Shown here: piece after piece, positions 44,826-54,715 of the stretch
Numbering within the stretch: position 1 is the first letter of the stretch
How the letters are laid out: every line of letters begins with the position of its first letter
Origin: an uncultured Pseudodesulfovibrio sp.
GTDB taxonomy: Bacteria; Desulfobacterota; Desulfovibrionia; Desulfovibrionales; Desulfovibrionaceae
Assembly (NCBI RefSeq): GCF_963677845.1
Contig: NZ_OY782498.1
Location: 320,001 to 384,000, forward strand
Length of the DNA stretch: 64,000 nucleotides
Direction of reading: 5' to 3'
The notes under the pieces: generated by a model
The model's database searches: none
What the model was told of the DNA's origin: nothing
Seen by the model: only the letters and a program-made list of their open reading frames with translations
Position numbers and translations under genes: made by a program

Positions 44826-45713
44826 TTAGAATCCCCAAGCAGAAAGCGTTGCGCGCTTGTATCCCTGACCTGCAGCAACATAGTCAAGCGCCAAAGAATC
44901 CAGATCATCAAGAACAGGTACGGCTACACGGTCCAGATTTCGAAAGTCAATGGTCTTGATATAGGTCTTGCAGGATTCACAGACATCCACACGGAATCCC
45001 GGTTCTTCATCCACGGTAAAGAAAGTCAGCTTCTTTTGGTCGTCTTCACCACAGACCGGGCAGGCAATGCGTTTTATCCTGTACTCATGGCGGCAGAACG
45101 AGCAGGTGGCGTGCCGGTATCCTTCCTTCTCTTTGAGAGAGGAGATGAGCGGCAGGCTACCACAGATGGGACAGGTGCCTACTTCCGGTACCTTCATTTC
45201 CGGCAACTTTCCGGCCAGAATATCGGCCGCAGCTTCGATGGACGGGCCAAGCGATGCAAAGGCAAGGAATGCAATTGTTTTGGGTGCATCCGGTGTCCGT
45301 TCAGCCCAGGAAGCAAAGAATTTTGTGTCGTCATTAAGGAATTTGTCGAATAACTCCGCAGGAGAGAATTCGCCGTCTTCCATGGCTTTGGCCACAATCT
45401 TGGCTCCATCGCCCAAAGGACCTCCGGTCTTTTCAAGCAGGGCGATAAGATCAAGCAGGAGATCCGCGGCCTGAGCGCTGTCGTGGGGAAACATTTCGCG
45501 TCCGATCAGAGACATGCCCTGAAACACAGCTTCCGGCGGGGCCAGTTCACTGTCGTCCGGCAGCACCACAGTTGCGTCAATGCGCGCCGTCAACTGCAGT
45601 CGAGCCACGTCGGCCAGCAAGTTCACGAGTTCCTCGGAAATATAGGACTTGCCTTTCAACTGGGTGATCTTTTTTTCAAGCCGCCGTTGATATTGTTCCA
45701 CATTAAATTCCAT
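44826..45713 (-). CDS. fdhE: Formate dehydrogenase formation protein FdhE
   Basis: This 295-residue protein has an N-terminal helical region and a C-terminal rubredoxin-like part with four cysteine pairs: CPICG, CSFCR, CPVCG and CESCK. FdhE binds iron and the formate dehydrogenase catalytic subunit and is needed for activity of the respiratory enzyme. It is in the fdh cluster between fdhD and the transposase-like gene. A dyad lies about 65 bases upstream. Confidence 0.92.
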   Translation of the reverse strand: MEFNVEQYQRRLEKKITQLKGKSYISEELVNLLADVARLQLTARIDATVVLPDDSELAPPEAVFQGMSLIGREMFPHDSAQAADLLLDLIALLEKTGGPLGDGAKIVAKAMEDGEFSPAELFDKFLNDDTKFFASWAERTPDAPKTIAFLAFASLGPSIEAAADILAGKLPEMKVPEVGTCPICGSLPLISSLKEKEGYRHATCSFCRHEYRIKRIACPVCGEDDQKKLTFFTVDEEPGFRVDVCESCKTYIKTIDFRNLDRVAVPVLDDLDSLALDYVAAGQGYKRATLSAWGF

Positions 45714-45777
45714 GGTGCGTCCTTTTTGATTGTTCGGTTACGAAAAACAGTATGGGCGCCTGTCTATGATGCCAAAG

Positions 45778-45796
45778 GCTTGAGACTTACTCAAGC
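45778..45796 (-). promoter_or_regulatory. Dyad in the fdhE promoter region
   Basis: GCTTGAG-N5-CTCAAGC is a perfect 7-bp dyad 65-83 bases upstream of fdhE. On the minus strand it contains TTGAGT, with CATCAT 17 bases later as a weak -35/-10 pair. The remaining gap to 46040 shows no gene and only AT-rich sequence. Confidence 0.4.
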
Positions 45797-46040
45797 TTTG
45801 ACACAAAAAATACGTATCCATTTGAAATAGAAGACTTGTTTTTAAAAGAAATTATGTCTTTTTGAGCATAAAGCGAGCTGAAAAGGTCTACAATTCAGTA
45901 TGTTCCGAAGATGTGAAAAAAGTCGATAGAAAGGCGATGTTTCTATAGATTTACCCTATTTCGAGAAAAACAGGCACTGATTGCGACGTCCTGGCAAGTT
46001 ATTGTGAGTTGTTTTTATTACAGACGTTGGTTTGATGTTT

Positions 46041-46820
46041 TTAAAAACCGATGATTCGTTTGTTATCATTATACACCCAGAAGCTATCGTCCTTGATGTT
46101 ACCGATGAGAGTGATGCCGGTTTTGCGTGCAAGTTCTACGGAAAAACTTGTGGCGACGGCTGTGGAGGCGAGGATGGGCACGCCGATGCGGATAACCTTG
46201 AGCAGGATTTCCGAGGCGATGCGACCGGTGGAGACGATGAGTTTGTCATCCACGGAGACGTCGTCCAGAAAACACTGGCCGCAGATCATGTCGATGGCGT
46301 TGTGACGCCCTATATCTTCTCGGAAAAGCAGCATTTCGTCTGGGGTGCACAGAGAGGAATTGTGACAACCGCGCGTGGCGTTGTACAGGGTGGAACGTTC
46401 GTGCAGTTGCTTTGCCAATGTGAGAATTTGTTCAGGAGTGACTTTGACATCACCATTTACACGACGTTTAGAAATCGTGGCCGTATTGCGTCCGAAGTTA
46501 GTGCCTTTGCCACAACCGGAGGTGATGGAGCGTTCCAGAATACGATTTTTCCACGGGTCGTGACAGGTTTCCACTTCAGCCAGCAGGCGGTCGCCCTCGT
46601 CACGGACTGTCAAATCCGTGATCTGGTCCGGGCTGGACAGGAATGCGTCGGATTTGAGGAAGCCTATAGCTAAATATTCAGGATGCTTGGCCGTGCACAG
46701 CAATGTCACGACTTCTTTTCCGTTGAGGTGAATTGTCAGCGGTACCTCACGGATGGACTTGATCGGTGTCCGAGCAAAGCCCGCTTTGTATTCGTGTATT
46801 TCGTAATTGAAAGAATCCAT
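46041..46820 (-). CDS. fdhD: Formate dehydrogenase accessory sulfurtransferase FdhD
   Basis: This 259-residue protein matches FdhD. It has the cysteine motif TRGCHNSSLC, which corresponds to the CxxC-type sulfur-carrying loop, plus REDIGRHNAID and ASTAVATSFSVELA. FdhD moves sulfur from a cysteine desulfurase to the molybdenum/tungsten cofactor of formate dehydrogenase before insertion. The start is ATG 46820 with GGAGG seven bases before; the longer in-frame start is in the leader. The leader may sequester that site. Confidence 0.94.
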   Translation of the reverse strand: MDSFNYEIHEYKAGFARTPIKSIREVPLTIHLNGKEVVTLLCTAKHPEYLAIGFLKSDAFLSSPDQITDLTVRDEGDRLLAEVETCHDPWKNRILERSITSGCGKGTNFGRNTATISKRRVNGDVKVTPEQILTLAKQLHERSTLYNATRGCHNSSLCTPDEMLLFREDIGRHNAIDMICGQCFLDDVSVDDKLIVSTGRIASEILLKVIRIGVPILASTAVATSFSVELARKTGITLIGNIKDDSFWVYNDNKRIIGF

Positions 46821-46827
46821 GATTGTT

Positions 46828-46889
46828 CCTCCCGGTGTCGCGGTATGGGAGCCGCACATCGTTTCCCTTGTAGCCTTTCTTTACGGAGG
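46828..46889 (-). promoter_or_regulatory. fdhD leader with possible ribosome-site pairing
   Basis: On the minus strand, CCTCC at 46885-46889 can pair with the fdhD ribosome site GGAGG at 46828-46832. Small stems GCGG/CCGC and GCCT/AGGC lie between. It could be a metal- or cofactor-responsive leader, but no known riboswitch consensus is obvious. The rest of the gap 46821-47133 holds the rbs operator. Confidence 0.3.
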
Positions 46890-47046
46890 CAATTCGCATG
46901 AATCAAATCAATCGTATTTCCCCCGGTTTTCACACTGCTTTTATGGGATCATTTTTACTTTTGAATGAGTGTAGTTCAATTTTCAAAAGTGTTTTTTGGT
47001 TTTTTTCAAGCAAATCAAGCCGTCACAGATGTGTATTGTTGTCGTC

Positions 47047-47074
47047 ATCGAAACGTTTGCGCAAACGTTTCGAT
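47047..47074. promoter_or_regulatory. rbsO: 28-bp perfect palindrome, RbsR operator candidate
   Basis: The centre at 47060/47061 is a perfect palindrome of 28 bases. Each half contains AAACGTTTGC, a LacI-family type half-site with ACGT. It lies about 60 bases upstream of rbsD, and the operon ends with a LacI-family regulator gene. Binding would block transcription until ribose is present. Confidence 0.85.
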
Positions 47075-47133
47075 TCGTGTTACAAGCGGGTGACTTTGCA
47101 CGGCAACCGGCGCATAGGCGCCACGGTGGAAAA

Positions 47134-47553
47134 ATGAAAAATTCAAAACTTATTAACGCGGAAGTATCATATGTCGTGGCCAGTCTCGGCCATTTTGATG
47201 GATTGACCATCTGCGACGCAGGGTTACCCATTCCCTTAGACATACAGCGCATTGATCTGGCGGTGACTGAAGGGGTTCCGTCTTTTATGGATGTGGTCAA
47301 AACCATTATTTCTGAAATGGAAGTTCAGGAAGTGGAACTTGCCGAGGAATTTAAGAGCGTCAGTCCTGATTTACATAGGGAATTACTTTATTTTTTGCGT
47401 TCTGTTGAAACGGAGCGTGGCAAACCCATTCCTGTGAGTTATGTGAGTCACGAAGTTTTCAAAAGGAATACGCGAGAGAGTGTCGCCATTGTGCGGACAG
47501 GAGAGTTTACCCCGTACGCCAATGTCACGATCAAGGCAGGCGTTGCTTTTTAG
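47134..47553 (+). CDS. rbsD: D-ribose pyranase (RbsD)
   Basis: This 139-residue protein, the usual size of RbsD, has the active-site histidine in [19 protein letters not shown]. RbsD converts beta-pyranose ribose to the furanose form used by ribokinase. ATG 47134 with GTGGA upstream is chosen over an in-frame start far upstream that would lie in the operator. It leads rbsDACBKR. Confidence 0.93.
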   Translation: MKNSKLINAEVSYVVASLGHFDGLTICDAGLPIPLDIQRIDLAVTEGVPSFMDVVKTIISEMEVQEVELAEEFKSVSPDLHRELLYFLRSVETERGKPIPVSYVSHEVFKRNTRESVAIVRTGEFTPYANVTIKAGVAF

Positions 47554-47564
47554 CGGAGAAGATC

Positions 47565-49067
47565 ATGGACGAATTGCTGAGACTTGAGAATATCGAAAAG
47601 AGCTTCCCCGGCGTTAAGGCTTTGGATGGTGTCAATCTACGGGTGATTCCCGGCAAGGTTATGGGGTTGGTCGGCGAGAATGGCGCGGGTAAATCTACGC
47701 TTATGAAAGTGCTGACAGGCATCTACAAACGGGATGCCGGTACACTTCGATATCTGGGTGAAGAATGTACTTTTAGTGGCCCTCGTGCTTCACAGGAAGC
47801 GGGTATCAGTATCATTCATCAGGAATTGAATCTGCTCCCGGAACTCTCCATTGCTGAAAATATATTTTTGGGCCGTGAAAAGGTTGGCTTTCTGGGACAT
47901 ATCCGATGGAAAGAAATGTATCGGATGGCTGACGAACTGCTCGCTAAACTCGGGGTGACACGGACTTCTCGCACACGGCTTGGAGCTCTGGGGATTGGCG
48001 AGCAGCAGATGGTCGAAATCGCCAAGGCTTTGTCCTTCGAATCCCGTGTTATCATCATGGATGAACCGACCGACACCCTGACTGATACCGAAACCCAAGC
48101 ACTGTTTTCCGTGATTCGTGAACTGCGCGAATCAGGGCATGGTGTGGTCTACATCTCTCACCGTCTCAAGGAAATTTTCGAAATTTGTGATGATGTGACT
48201 GTTTTGCGTGACGGGCAGTTTATCGGTGAAAGTTCCGTGGCGGATATCACTGAAGACGAACTTATCGAGATGATGGTTGGGCGTCGGTTGGAAGAACAGT
48301 ATTCGCGTATTGACGTGGAATTGGGGGCGGTCAGTTTAGAGGTCAAAAATCTTATCGGACCTCGCCTCGAAGGGCTGTCATTTTCTGTGCGAGAGGGCGA
48401 AATCCTTGGCATATCCGGTCTTATGGGCGCAGGACGGACCGAACTGATGAAGGCGATTTATGGAGCTTATCCCAAAGATGGCGGTCAGATTTTAATGGGT
48501 GGGAAGCAACTCGATATTAAAAATCCAGGTGATGCTCTGGATGCTGGTATTGCCTATATCAGTGAAGATAGAAAGGCGGACGGCCTGATTCTTGGCCTGT
48601 CTGTCAAGGAAAACATGACCCTGACCGCGTTGACGGAGTTCTGTTCCGGCATCGGCCACATCGACCAAATCAATGAACGTCGGGCCGCAGACAAATACAT
48701 CAAGGCCTTTAATATCAGAACGACTTCTCGCAGGCAGGAGGTTGGCAATCTGTCCGGTGGCAACCAGCAGAAGGTCGCCATTGCCAAAGGTCTCATGGAC
48801 CGCCCCAAGGTGCTCATTCTTGATGAGCCGACGCGCGGCGTGGATGTGGGAGCCAAAAAGGAAATCTATCAGTTGATTAATTCCTTCAAGTCAGAAGGTA
48901 TGAGTATAATTCTTATTTCATCAGAAATGCCGGAAATTCTCGGCATGAGTGATCGTATTGCCGTCATGCACGAAGGCCGTTTCTGCGGCGAATTCACGGC
49001 GCAGGAAGCGGATCAGGAAAAACTTATGGCCTGTGCTATCGGCAGGGCGCGCAAGGAGGCTGCATGA
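47565..49067 (+). CDS. rbsA: Ribose ABC transporter ATPase (RbsA)
   Basis: This 500-residue protein has two ABC halves. The first has Walker A GENGAGKS and signature [15 protein letters not shown]. The second has [16 protein letters not shown] and [11 protein letters not shown], and its Walker A region is altered (GLMGAGRTE), as usual for RbsA. It drives ribose uptake. It starts 11 bases after rbsD. Confidence 0.95.
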   Translation: MDELLRLENIEKSFPGVKALDGVNLRVIPGKVMGLVGENGAGKSTLMKVLTGIYKRDAGTLRYLGEECTFSGPRASQEAGISIIHQELNLLPELSIAENIFLGREKVGFLGHIRWKEMYRMADELLAKLGVTRTSRTRLGALGIGEQQMVEIAKALSFESRVIIMDEPTDTLTDTETQALFSVIRELRESGHGVVYISHRLKEIFEICDDVTVLRDGQFIGESSVADITEDELIEMMVGRRLEEQYSRIDVELGAVSLEVKNLIGPRLEGLSFSVREGEILGISGLMGAGRTELMKAIYGAYPKDGGQILMGGKQLDIKNPGDALDAGIAYISEDRKADGLILGLSVKENMTLTALTEFCSGIGHIDQINERRAADKYIKAFNIRTTSRRQEVGNLSGGNQQKVAIAKGLMDRPKVLILDEPTRGVDVGAKKEIYQLINSFKSEGMSIILISSEMPEILGMSDRIAVMHEGRFCGEFTAQEADQEKLMACAIGRARKEAA

Positions 49068-50044
49068 GCGCAGCAAAAAACATGTCAAATGGACAGGAGC
49101 AATCCGTATCCATCAAGGAACGGTTGATTCAGCAGAAATCTCTCATTGCGCTTGTTGTGATGATTGTCATTGTTTCCTTTTTGAATCCCAATTTTTTTAC
49201 CACGGGCAATATCCTCAACATTCTGCGGCAGACGGCCATCAACGCCATTATGGCCGTGGGTATGACGCTGGTCATTCTGACGGCTGGCATTGATCTGTCT
49301 GTTGGGTCGGTGTTGGCTCTGTGCGGGGCTATTGGCGCGAGTCTTATCGCAGCGGAAATGCCGATTGTTTTGGCTGTGGGCGCGGCCCTTGGAGCCGGAG
49401 CGTTGCTCGGCGCGGCAAGTGGTATCATAATAGCCAAAGGCAAGGTGCAGGCATTTATCGCTACATTGGTTTCCATGACCATGGTTCGAGGGCTGACGCT
49501 TGTCTATACGGATGGTCGACCCATATCCACTGGGTTCACTGATGTTGCTGACGCTTTCGCCTACATAGGGACCGGCTATTTGTTCGGCATTCCCGTCCCC
49601 ATTTGGATTATGGCCGTCACGTTTGCCGGAGCGTGGTACCTGCTCAATCACACCCGTCTGGGCCGGTATATCTATGCCCTTGGTGGGAATGAATCCGCTA
49701 CTCGTTTGTCTGGTATCAACGTGGATACCATCAAGATCACGGTCTATGCCATCGCCGGTTTTCTTTCGGCATTGTCTGGTTTGATTGTGACCTCCCGTCT
49801 TTCGTCCGCCCAGCCCACGGCAGGGTATGGATATGAACTCGACGCCATCGCGGCGGTTGTGCTTGGTGGCACCAGCCTTATGGGCGGCAAGGGAACCATT
49901 ATGGGAACCCTGCTCGGTGCTCTTATTATTGGATTTCTCAATAATGCATTGAACTTGCTTGATGTATCTTCCTATTATCAGATGATCGCCAAGGCGCTGG
50001 TCATTCTGTTAGCGGTCCTGGTTGATACGAAAAGCAAGGAGTAA
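49064..50044 (+). CDS. rbsC: Ribose ABC transporter permease (RbsC)
   Basis: This 326-residue membrane protein has eight to ten helices and the family blocks [18 protein letters not shown] and [17 protein letters not shown]. Its start overlaps the rbsA stop (ATGA). Confidence 0.95.
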   Translation: MSAAKNMSNGQEQSVSIKERLIQQKSLIALVVMIVIVSFLNPNFFTTGNILNILRQTAINAIMAVGMTLVILTAGIDLSVGSVLALCGAIGASLIAAEMPIVLAVGAALGAGALLGAASGIIIAKGKVQAFIATLVSMTMVRGLTLVYTDGRPISTGFTDVADAFAYIGTGYLFGIPVPIWIMAVTFAGAWYLLNHTRLGRYIYALGGNESATRLSGINVDTIKITVYAIAGFLSALSGLIVTSRLSSAQPTAGYGYELDAIAAVVLGGTSLMGGKGTIMGTLLGALIIGFLNNALNLLDVSSYYQMIAKALVILLAVLVDTKSKE

Positions 50045-50063
50045 ACAACATAAGGAGTGTATG

Positions 50064-50939
50064 ATGAAAAAACTTTTGACCCTCGCCCTGGCCTTGGTGT
50101 TGACCATGGCTCTTGGCGTCTCTGCTCAGGCAAAGGACACCATCGCCCTGGTGGTTTCCACGCTGAACAACCCATTTTTCGTGACCTTGAAAGACGGTGC
50201 AGTGAAGAAAGCCGATGAGATGGGCTACGAGCTGATCGTTTTGGATTCCCAGAATGACCCGTCCAAAGAGCTTGCCAATGTGGAAGACCTGACTGTTCGT
50301 GGTGTAAAAGCTATTCTGATCAACCCCACTGATTCCGATGCTGTTTCCAACGCCATTCGTCTGATCAACACTGCCGGTATTCCGGTTTTGACCCTTGATC
50401 GCGGCGCTTCTCATGGTAAAGTGGCTTCTCACATCGCTTCCGATAACGTCGCAGGTGGTAAGATGGCCGGTGATTTCATGGCTGAAAAGCTTGGCAAGGG
50501 TGCCATGGTTATTCAGCTCGAAGGTCTGCCTGGTACTTCCGCCGCCCGTGATCGTGGTGCTGGTTTCGAACAGGCTGTCAAGGCCAATGGTTTTAAGGTG
50601 CTGGCCTCTCAGCCTGCCGATTTTGATCGCACCAAGGGCTTGAACGTCATGGAAAATCTGCTCGCCAACTATGGTGATGTGCAGGGTGTCTTTGCCCAGA
50701 ACGATGAAATGGCCCTCGGTGCCATGCGTGCTCTTCAGGCCGCAGGCAAGAAGGTCGTTATTGTCGGTTTTGACGGCACAGATGATGGCGTTGCCGCTAT
50801 AAAGCGTGGCGACATGGCCGGTACCATTGCCCAGCAGCCTGCTTTGATCGGTTCTCTCGGTGTTGAGACAGCCGACAAGGTCCTCAAGGGCCAGAAGGTT
50901 GAAGCAAATATTCCCGTTCCCCTGATGGTTGTCCAATAA
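50064..50939 (+). CDS. rbsB: Ribose-binding protein (RbsB)
   Basis: This 291-residue protein has a signal peptide ending near SAQAKD. Family blocks are [36 protein letters not shown] and [17 protein letters not shown]. Two ATGs are adjacent; the second (50064), six bases after AAGGAG, gives the better spacing. It is closed by a strong terminator, so it should be made more abundantly than rbsK and rbsR. Confidence 0.95.
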   Translation: MKKLLTLALALVLTMALGVSAQAKDTIALVVSTLNNPFFVTLKDGAVKKADEMGYELIVLDSQNDPSKELANVEDLTVRGVKAILINPTDSDAVSNAIRLINTAGIPVLTLDRGASHGKVASHIASDNVAGGKMAGDFMAEKLGKGAMVIQLEGLPGTSAARDRGAGFEQAVKANGFKVLASQPADFDRTKGLNVMENLLANYGDVQGVFAQNDEMALGAMRALQAAGKKVVIVGFDGTDDGVAAIKRGDMAGTIAQQPALIGSLGVETADKVLKGQKVEANIPVPLMVVQ

Positions 50940-50951
50940 CTCGATATGTTT

Positions 50952-50983
50952 GGCGCACCGAGCAGTCTCGGTGCGCCTTTTTT
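50952..50983 (+). terminator. Strong terminator between rbsB and rbsK
   Basis: GGCGCACCGAG and CTCGGTGCGCC form a perfect stem with loop CAGT, followed by six Ts. It is likely a partial terminator that tunes rbsKR, unless a second promoter lies after it. Confidence 0.92.
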
Positions 50984-51004
50984 CGAATTAAGAGAGTATT
51001 TTTT

Positions 51005-51931
51005 ATGGCTTCACCGAAACTGATTGTCCTCGGCAGTGTTAATGCCGACCACGTCCTGCAAGTGGATGATTTCCCCCGTCCCGGTGAAACCGTCACGGGA
51101 CACGGGTATCAGGTTATTCCCGGCGGCAAGGGTGCGAATCAGGCCGTGGCAGCCGCACGTCTTGGCGCGAATGTCGGTTTTATTGCCTGTGTCGGTGATG
51201 ATGACTTTGGTCATCACATGATCGATAGGTTTCAGGAGGACGGCATGGATACCGTTGGTGTCATGACCGTGGATGACACGCCTACTGGCATCGCGCTTAT
51301 TCAGATTGCGGCCAGTGGTGAGAATTCCATTTCCATATCTCCTGAAGCTAATGCGGCGTTGACCCCTGCACGACTTGAGCCGCACCTGTCTCTTTTGCAT
51401 GCGGCAGATACTTTGCTCATGCAATTGGAAAGCCCGTTGGAAAGCGTGCTTCTGGCTGCCCGAAAAGCCTGTGCGGCTGGGACACGTGTGATATTGAATC
51501 CAGCCCCGGCGTGCGTTTTGCCGGATTCTTTGCTTGCTGATCTTGTCATGATTACCCCCAATGAGACAGAGGCCGAGGTTTTGACCGGTATCACGGTCAA
51601 CTTAGAAAGTGATGCACGTAAAGCGGCAGAAATTTTACATGACAAAGGCGTTGAAACCGTCTTAATTACGCTCGGGAGTCAAGGTGCTTATCTGAGTTCT
51701 CCAGATGCTTCCGAGTTGATTCCCGGTTATCAAGTTGATCCCGTGGATACCACGGCTGCCGGTGATACTTTCAATGGCGCATTGGTCGCGGCCCTTCAAG
51801 AAGGGCAGGACATGCGTTCGGCAATCAAATTTTCCCATGCGGCGGCGGCCCTGTCTGTGACACGATTGGGCGCACAAACATCCATACCGACCCTAAAAGA
51901 GGTCCACGCGTTCATGAAAGCGAACGCATAA
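51005..51931 (+). CDS. rbsK: Ribokinase (RbsK)
   Basis: This 308-residue PfkB-family kinase has the N-terminal block [21 protein letters not shown] with [16 protein letters not shown], and the C-terminal catalytic block [17 protein letters not shown] with its aspartate base. It phosphorylates ribose to ribose 5-phosphate. Confidence 0.95.
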   Translation: MASPKLIVLGSVNADHVLQVDDFPRPGETVTGHGYQVIPGGKGANQAVAAARLGANVGFIACVGDDDFGHHMIDRFQEDGMDTVGVMTVDDTPTGIALIQIAASGENSISISPEANAALTPARLEPHLSLLHAADTLLMQLESPLESVLLAARKACAAGTRVILNPAPACVLPDSLLADLVMITPNETEAEVLTGITVNLESDARKAAEILHDKGVETVLITLGSQGAYLSSPDASELIPGYQVDPVDTTAAGDTFNGALVAALQEGQDMRSAIKFSHAAAALSVTRLGAQTSIPTLKEVHAFMKANA

Positions 51932-51937
51932 AATACT

Positions 51938-52942
51938 ATGGCAACGATCAAAGACGTAGCAAAGCTCGCTGGAGTGTCGACATCAACCGTGTCGCATGTC
52001 TTGAATAAGACTCGGTTTGTCAGGGAAGATACCTGCGATCGGGTGAAGAAGGCCGTGCGAGAGTTAAACTATCGGCCTTCTTCCATAGCGCGCAGTCTCA
52101 AGGGGCAGAAGACCCGAACACTTGGTATGCTCGTTACGACCAGTCGAAACCCGTTTTTCGCGGAGGTCGTGCATGGCGTAGAACGGCGATGTTACGAGCG
52201 TGGCTACACTTTATTTCTTTGCAATACTGAAGGTGACATTCATCGAATGGAGACCAATCTCGACGCCTTGGAAGAAAAGCGCGTGGACGGGCTGCTTTTG
52301 TTATGCAGCGAGGTCAACGATGACGTGATCAAGTTGCTTGAAGCCGAGCGTAGTGTACCCATTGTGGTTTTTGATTGGGGGCCGGAATCCGACAACGTGG
52401 ATCGTATTTACGACAATTCTCCCTACGGGGCGCGATTGGCGACTGAGCATCTCATTTCCATGGGGCACACGGCCATTGGATGTGTAACTGGTCCCATGGA
52501 CAGACGGTCTGCCAAAGAACGGTTAGAAGGATTCCGAAGTTCCATGCACGATGCAGGATTGGTTGTGCGAGAAGAGTGGATTGTGGAAGGAGATTACGAG
52601 TGCGAAGGTGGTGTCCGGGCCATGCAGCGTTTGAACGATCTCGCTGACCGTCCCACAGCCCTTTTCGTGTGCAATGACATGATGGCTCTTGGCATTATTA
52701 GTGAAGCCTCCCGTTTGGGAATCAATGTTCCCGATGATCTGTCACTTATCGGGTATGATGATATTTATATCGCGCAACATGCCGCGCCGCCTTTGACTAC
52801 CATTCATCAGCCCAAGGGTGAAATTGCGGCCATGGCCGTGGATACCCTTATCGATAGGCTGGATAGCAAACGTACCAAGGGCAAAGTCATCAAGATCGAA
52901 CCCACGCTGGTGGAACGCCGCTCCGTTCGTAAGATCGGGTAG
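51938..52942 (+). CDS. rbsR: LacI-family ribose operon repressor (RbsR)
   Basis: This 334-residue protein has a LacI helix-turn-helix at the start (IKDVAKLAGVSTSTVSHVLN), a hinge (RPSSIARSLKG), and a periplasmic-binding-like effector domain. It starts seven bases after rbsK. The 28-bp palindrome upstream of rbsD is the likely operator. Ribose should be the inducer. Confidence 0.93.
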   Translation: MATIKDVAKLAGVSTSTVSHVLNKTRFVREDTCDRVKKAVRELNYRPSSIARSLKGQKTRTLGMLVTTSRNPFFAEVVHGVERRCYERGYTLFLCNTEGDIHRMETNLDALEEKRVDGLLLLCSEVNDDVIKLLEAERSVPIVVFDWGPESDNVDRIYDNSPYGARLATEHLISMGHTAIGCVTGPMDRRSAKERLEGFRSSMHDAGLVVREEWIVEGDYECEGGVRAMQRLNDLADRPTALFVCNDMMALGIISEASRLGINVPDDLSLIGYDDIYIAQHAAPPLTTIHQPKGEIAAMAVDTLIDRLDSKRTKGKVIKIEPTLVERRSVRKIG

Positions 52943-52977
52943 GGAGTGCCTCCAGCCCCCCCTTATCCCATCCTTTT

Positions 52978-53087
52978 CCAAAACTTTTTGTGTCGCTTCG
53001 CGAGGAGGGAGATGGAAATGGGTGTGTTATTTAAAGGAATCAATTTGCCGAAGGCGATAGTGGGAATCCAAAGGGTGTTACCTTTGG
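52978..53087. repeat. Intergenic repeat unit after rbsR
   Basis: CCAAAACTTTTTGTGTCGC (52978-52996) matches the element at 22720-22736 apart from two extra bases (GT). A hairpin CCAAAGG-N6-CCTTTGG lies at 53068-53087. This gap (52943-53134) has no gene and may terminate rbsR and larB transcription. Confidence 0.6.
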
Positions 53088-53134
53088 CCGTCGGAGACGA
53101 AATCACCTGATAATTCCACCGAAGGTGGTATCTG

Positions 53135-53887
53135 CTATTTTTCAATAAGTCTGGCTATTTTACAGGCAGCGCAGGCTGCTCCGAAACCGTTGTCGATATT
53201 GACCACGGTCACGCCGCTGGCACAGGATGTAAGCATGCCGAGCAGGGCGGACAGGCCTGAGAAATTGGCACCGTATCCGACAGAGGTTGGCACTGCGATG
53301 ATCGGTTGATCCACTAGCCCGCCGATAACACTGGCGAGCGCACCTTCCATACCCGCGATGACGATGAGCACGGAAGCCTTGCGAATGTCTTCCATACGAT
53401 CAAACAGACGATGTATTCCGGCAACGCCTACATCTGAGAGGATCGTGGCGCGCGAGCCGAGTATCTCGCAGGTGACTTTGGCTTCCTCGGCCACGGGCAG
53501 GTCTGAAGTCCCGGCTGTGATAATGGCGATTTCAGTGGTGCCGTAGCTGATTGCGTTCTTGATCCATGTGAGGGTGCGGGCCTTGGCGTTGTATTGGACT
53601 TCCGGGAATTGTGCGCAGACATGTTCGGCTGTTTTCTCGGTAATGCGGGTCGCCAAAACATTGCCGTGTTCCTGCATGTGCGCGAAAATATCTGCCACCT
53701 GTTCAGGCGTCTTGCCGGAACCGTAGATGACTTCCGGGAAACCGTTGCGCAGGGGGCGATGCAAGTCGATCATGGTATGACCGATGTCCAAAAACGGAAG
53801 ATCGCGAAGCTTGTCCAGTCCTTGATCAATGGGCAGGGTGCCATCTTGCACACTTTGCAGAATGTTTTTTAATATGTCGTCATTCAT
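53135..53887 (-). CDS. larB: Nickel-pincer cofactor biosynthesis protein LarB
   Basis: This 250-residue protein matches LarB (IAVPTSVGYGANFSGLSALLGML and NIDNGFGAACAACKIARL). LarB carboxylates and hydrolyses nicotinic acid adenine dinucleotide in the first step to the nickel-pincer nucleotide of lactate racemase. It is last in larC-larE-larB, nine bases after larE. No larA gene is in this window. Confidence 0.93.
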   Translation of the reverse strand: MNDDILKNILQSVQDGTLPIDQGLDKLRDLPFLDIGHTMIDLHRPLRNGFPEVIYGSGKTPEQVADIFAHMQEHGNVLATRITEKTAEHVCAQFPEVQYNAKARTLTWIKNAISYGTTEIAIITAGTSDLPVAEEAKVTCEILGSRATILSDVGVAGIHRLFDRMEDIRKASVLIVIAGMEGALASVIGGLVDQPIIAVPTSVGYGANFSGLSALLGMLTSCASGVTVVNIDNGFGAACAACKIARLIEK

Positions 53888-53896
53888 GGTGTTTCC

Positions 53897-54715
53897 CTAT
53901 CCGGACGGGCGGTTCAGGCTGCCCATGGAATATCCGGCAAGATCTACGGCTACGTGACGGTAGCCAAGTTCTCGGAGTCTGGCATTGATGTGGTGACCGT
54001 GTGAGACGAGATCGGCAATTTGATCGTGTGGAACTTCAATGCGGGCGACGTCTCCGTGATGGCGTACTCGGATTTCCGGAAATCCGTTTTTCATGAGGTA
54101 GATTTCGGCCTGCTCCACTCGAGTCAATGCGGATTCGGTGACCCGTTTATTGACCGGCATACGCGAGAGTAAACAGGCAAAGGCCGGTTTATCCCATGTT
54201 GGCAGACTGAAGTGGTGGGATAGCTCACGTATGTCCTGTTTGGACAATTCGGCCTCCATCAGCGGACTCATGACACTCAGTTCGCGCAGTGCTTTCAAGC
54301 CGGGGCGGTAATCGCCGAGATCATCAAGGTTCGTGCCGTCGAGAACACTGGATAGCCCGCGATCCGTCGCTACTTTGAGTAACATGCTAAATAGGGCTTT
54401 TTTGCAGGTGTAGCAATGATCCGGCGGGTTCATGCGTAATGCTTCTGGAAAAGGGAGATCAATCTCACTGTACTTTACGCCGATGGATGCGGCGAACTCT
54501 CGTGCCTCCGTGATTTCCCATTTGGGAGTGTAAGGGGTGGAGATGGTGGCAGCCATGGCTTTGTCTCCGAGAGCTTCCTTGGCTGCATACAGAAGCAGTG
54601 TACTGTCAACACCGCCGGAAAAAGCCACGAGTGCGCTTGTTGTGTCGGTTAACAGGCTGAGGAGTGTCTCGTACCGTTGCATGGTGCCGGGGGAAATTGT
54701 GATGTCAGTTGTCAT
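53897..54715 (-). CDS. larE: Nickel-pincer cofactor sulfur transferase LarE
   Basis: This 272-residue PP-loop protein has SGGVDSTLLL near the N-terminus and a CYTCKKALF motif. WDKPAFACLLSRMP carries the cysteine that matches the sacrificial cysteine of LarE. LarE adds sulfur to the cofactor precursor. The additional cysteine pair may support an iron-sulfur cluster form that avoids self-sacrifice, as in some LarE proteins. It overlaps larC by four bases. Confidence 0.92.
   Translation of the reverse strand: MTTDITISPGTMQRYETLLSLLTDTTSALVAFSGGVDSTLLLYAAKEALGDKAMAATISTPYTPKWEITEAREFAASIGVKYSEIDLPFPEALRMNPPDHCYTCKKALFSMLLKVATDRGLSSVLDGTNLDDLGDYRPGLKALRELSVMSPLMEAELSKQDIRELSHHFSLPTWDKPAFACLLSRMPVNKRVTESALTRVEQAEIYLMKNGFPEIRVRHHGDVARIEVPHDQIADLVSHGHHINARLRELGYRHVAVDLAGYSMGSLNRPSG

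Noticed and set aside
47047-47074. The 28-bp palindrome as a terminator of fdhD
   Set aside because: It has no T-run on either strand and lies in the upstream region of fdhD, not after it. An operator fits better.
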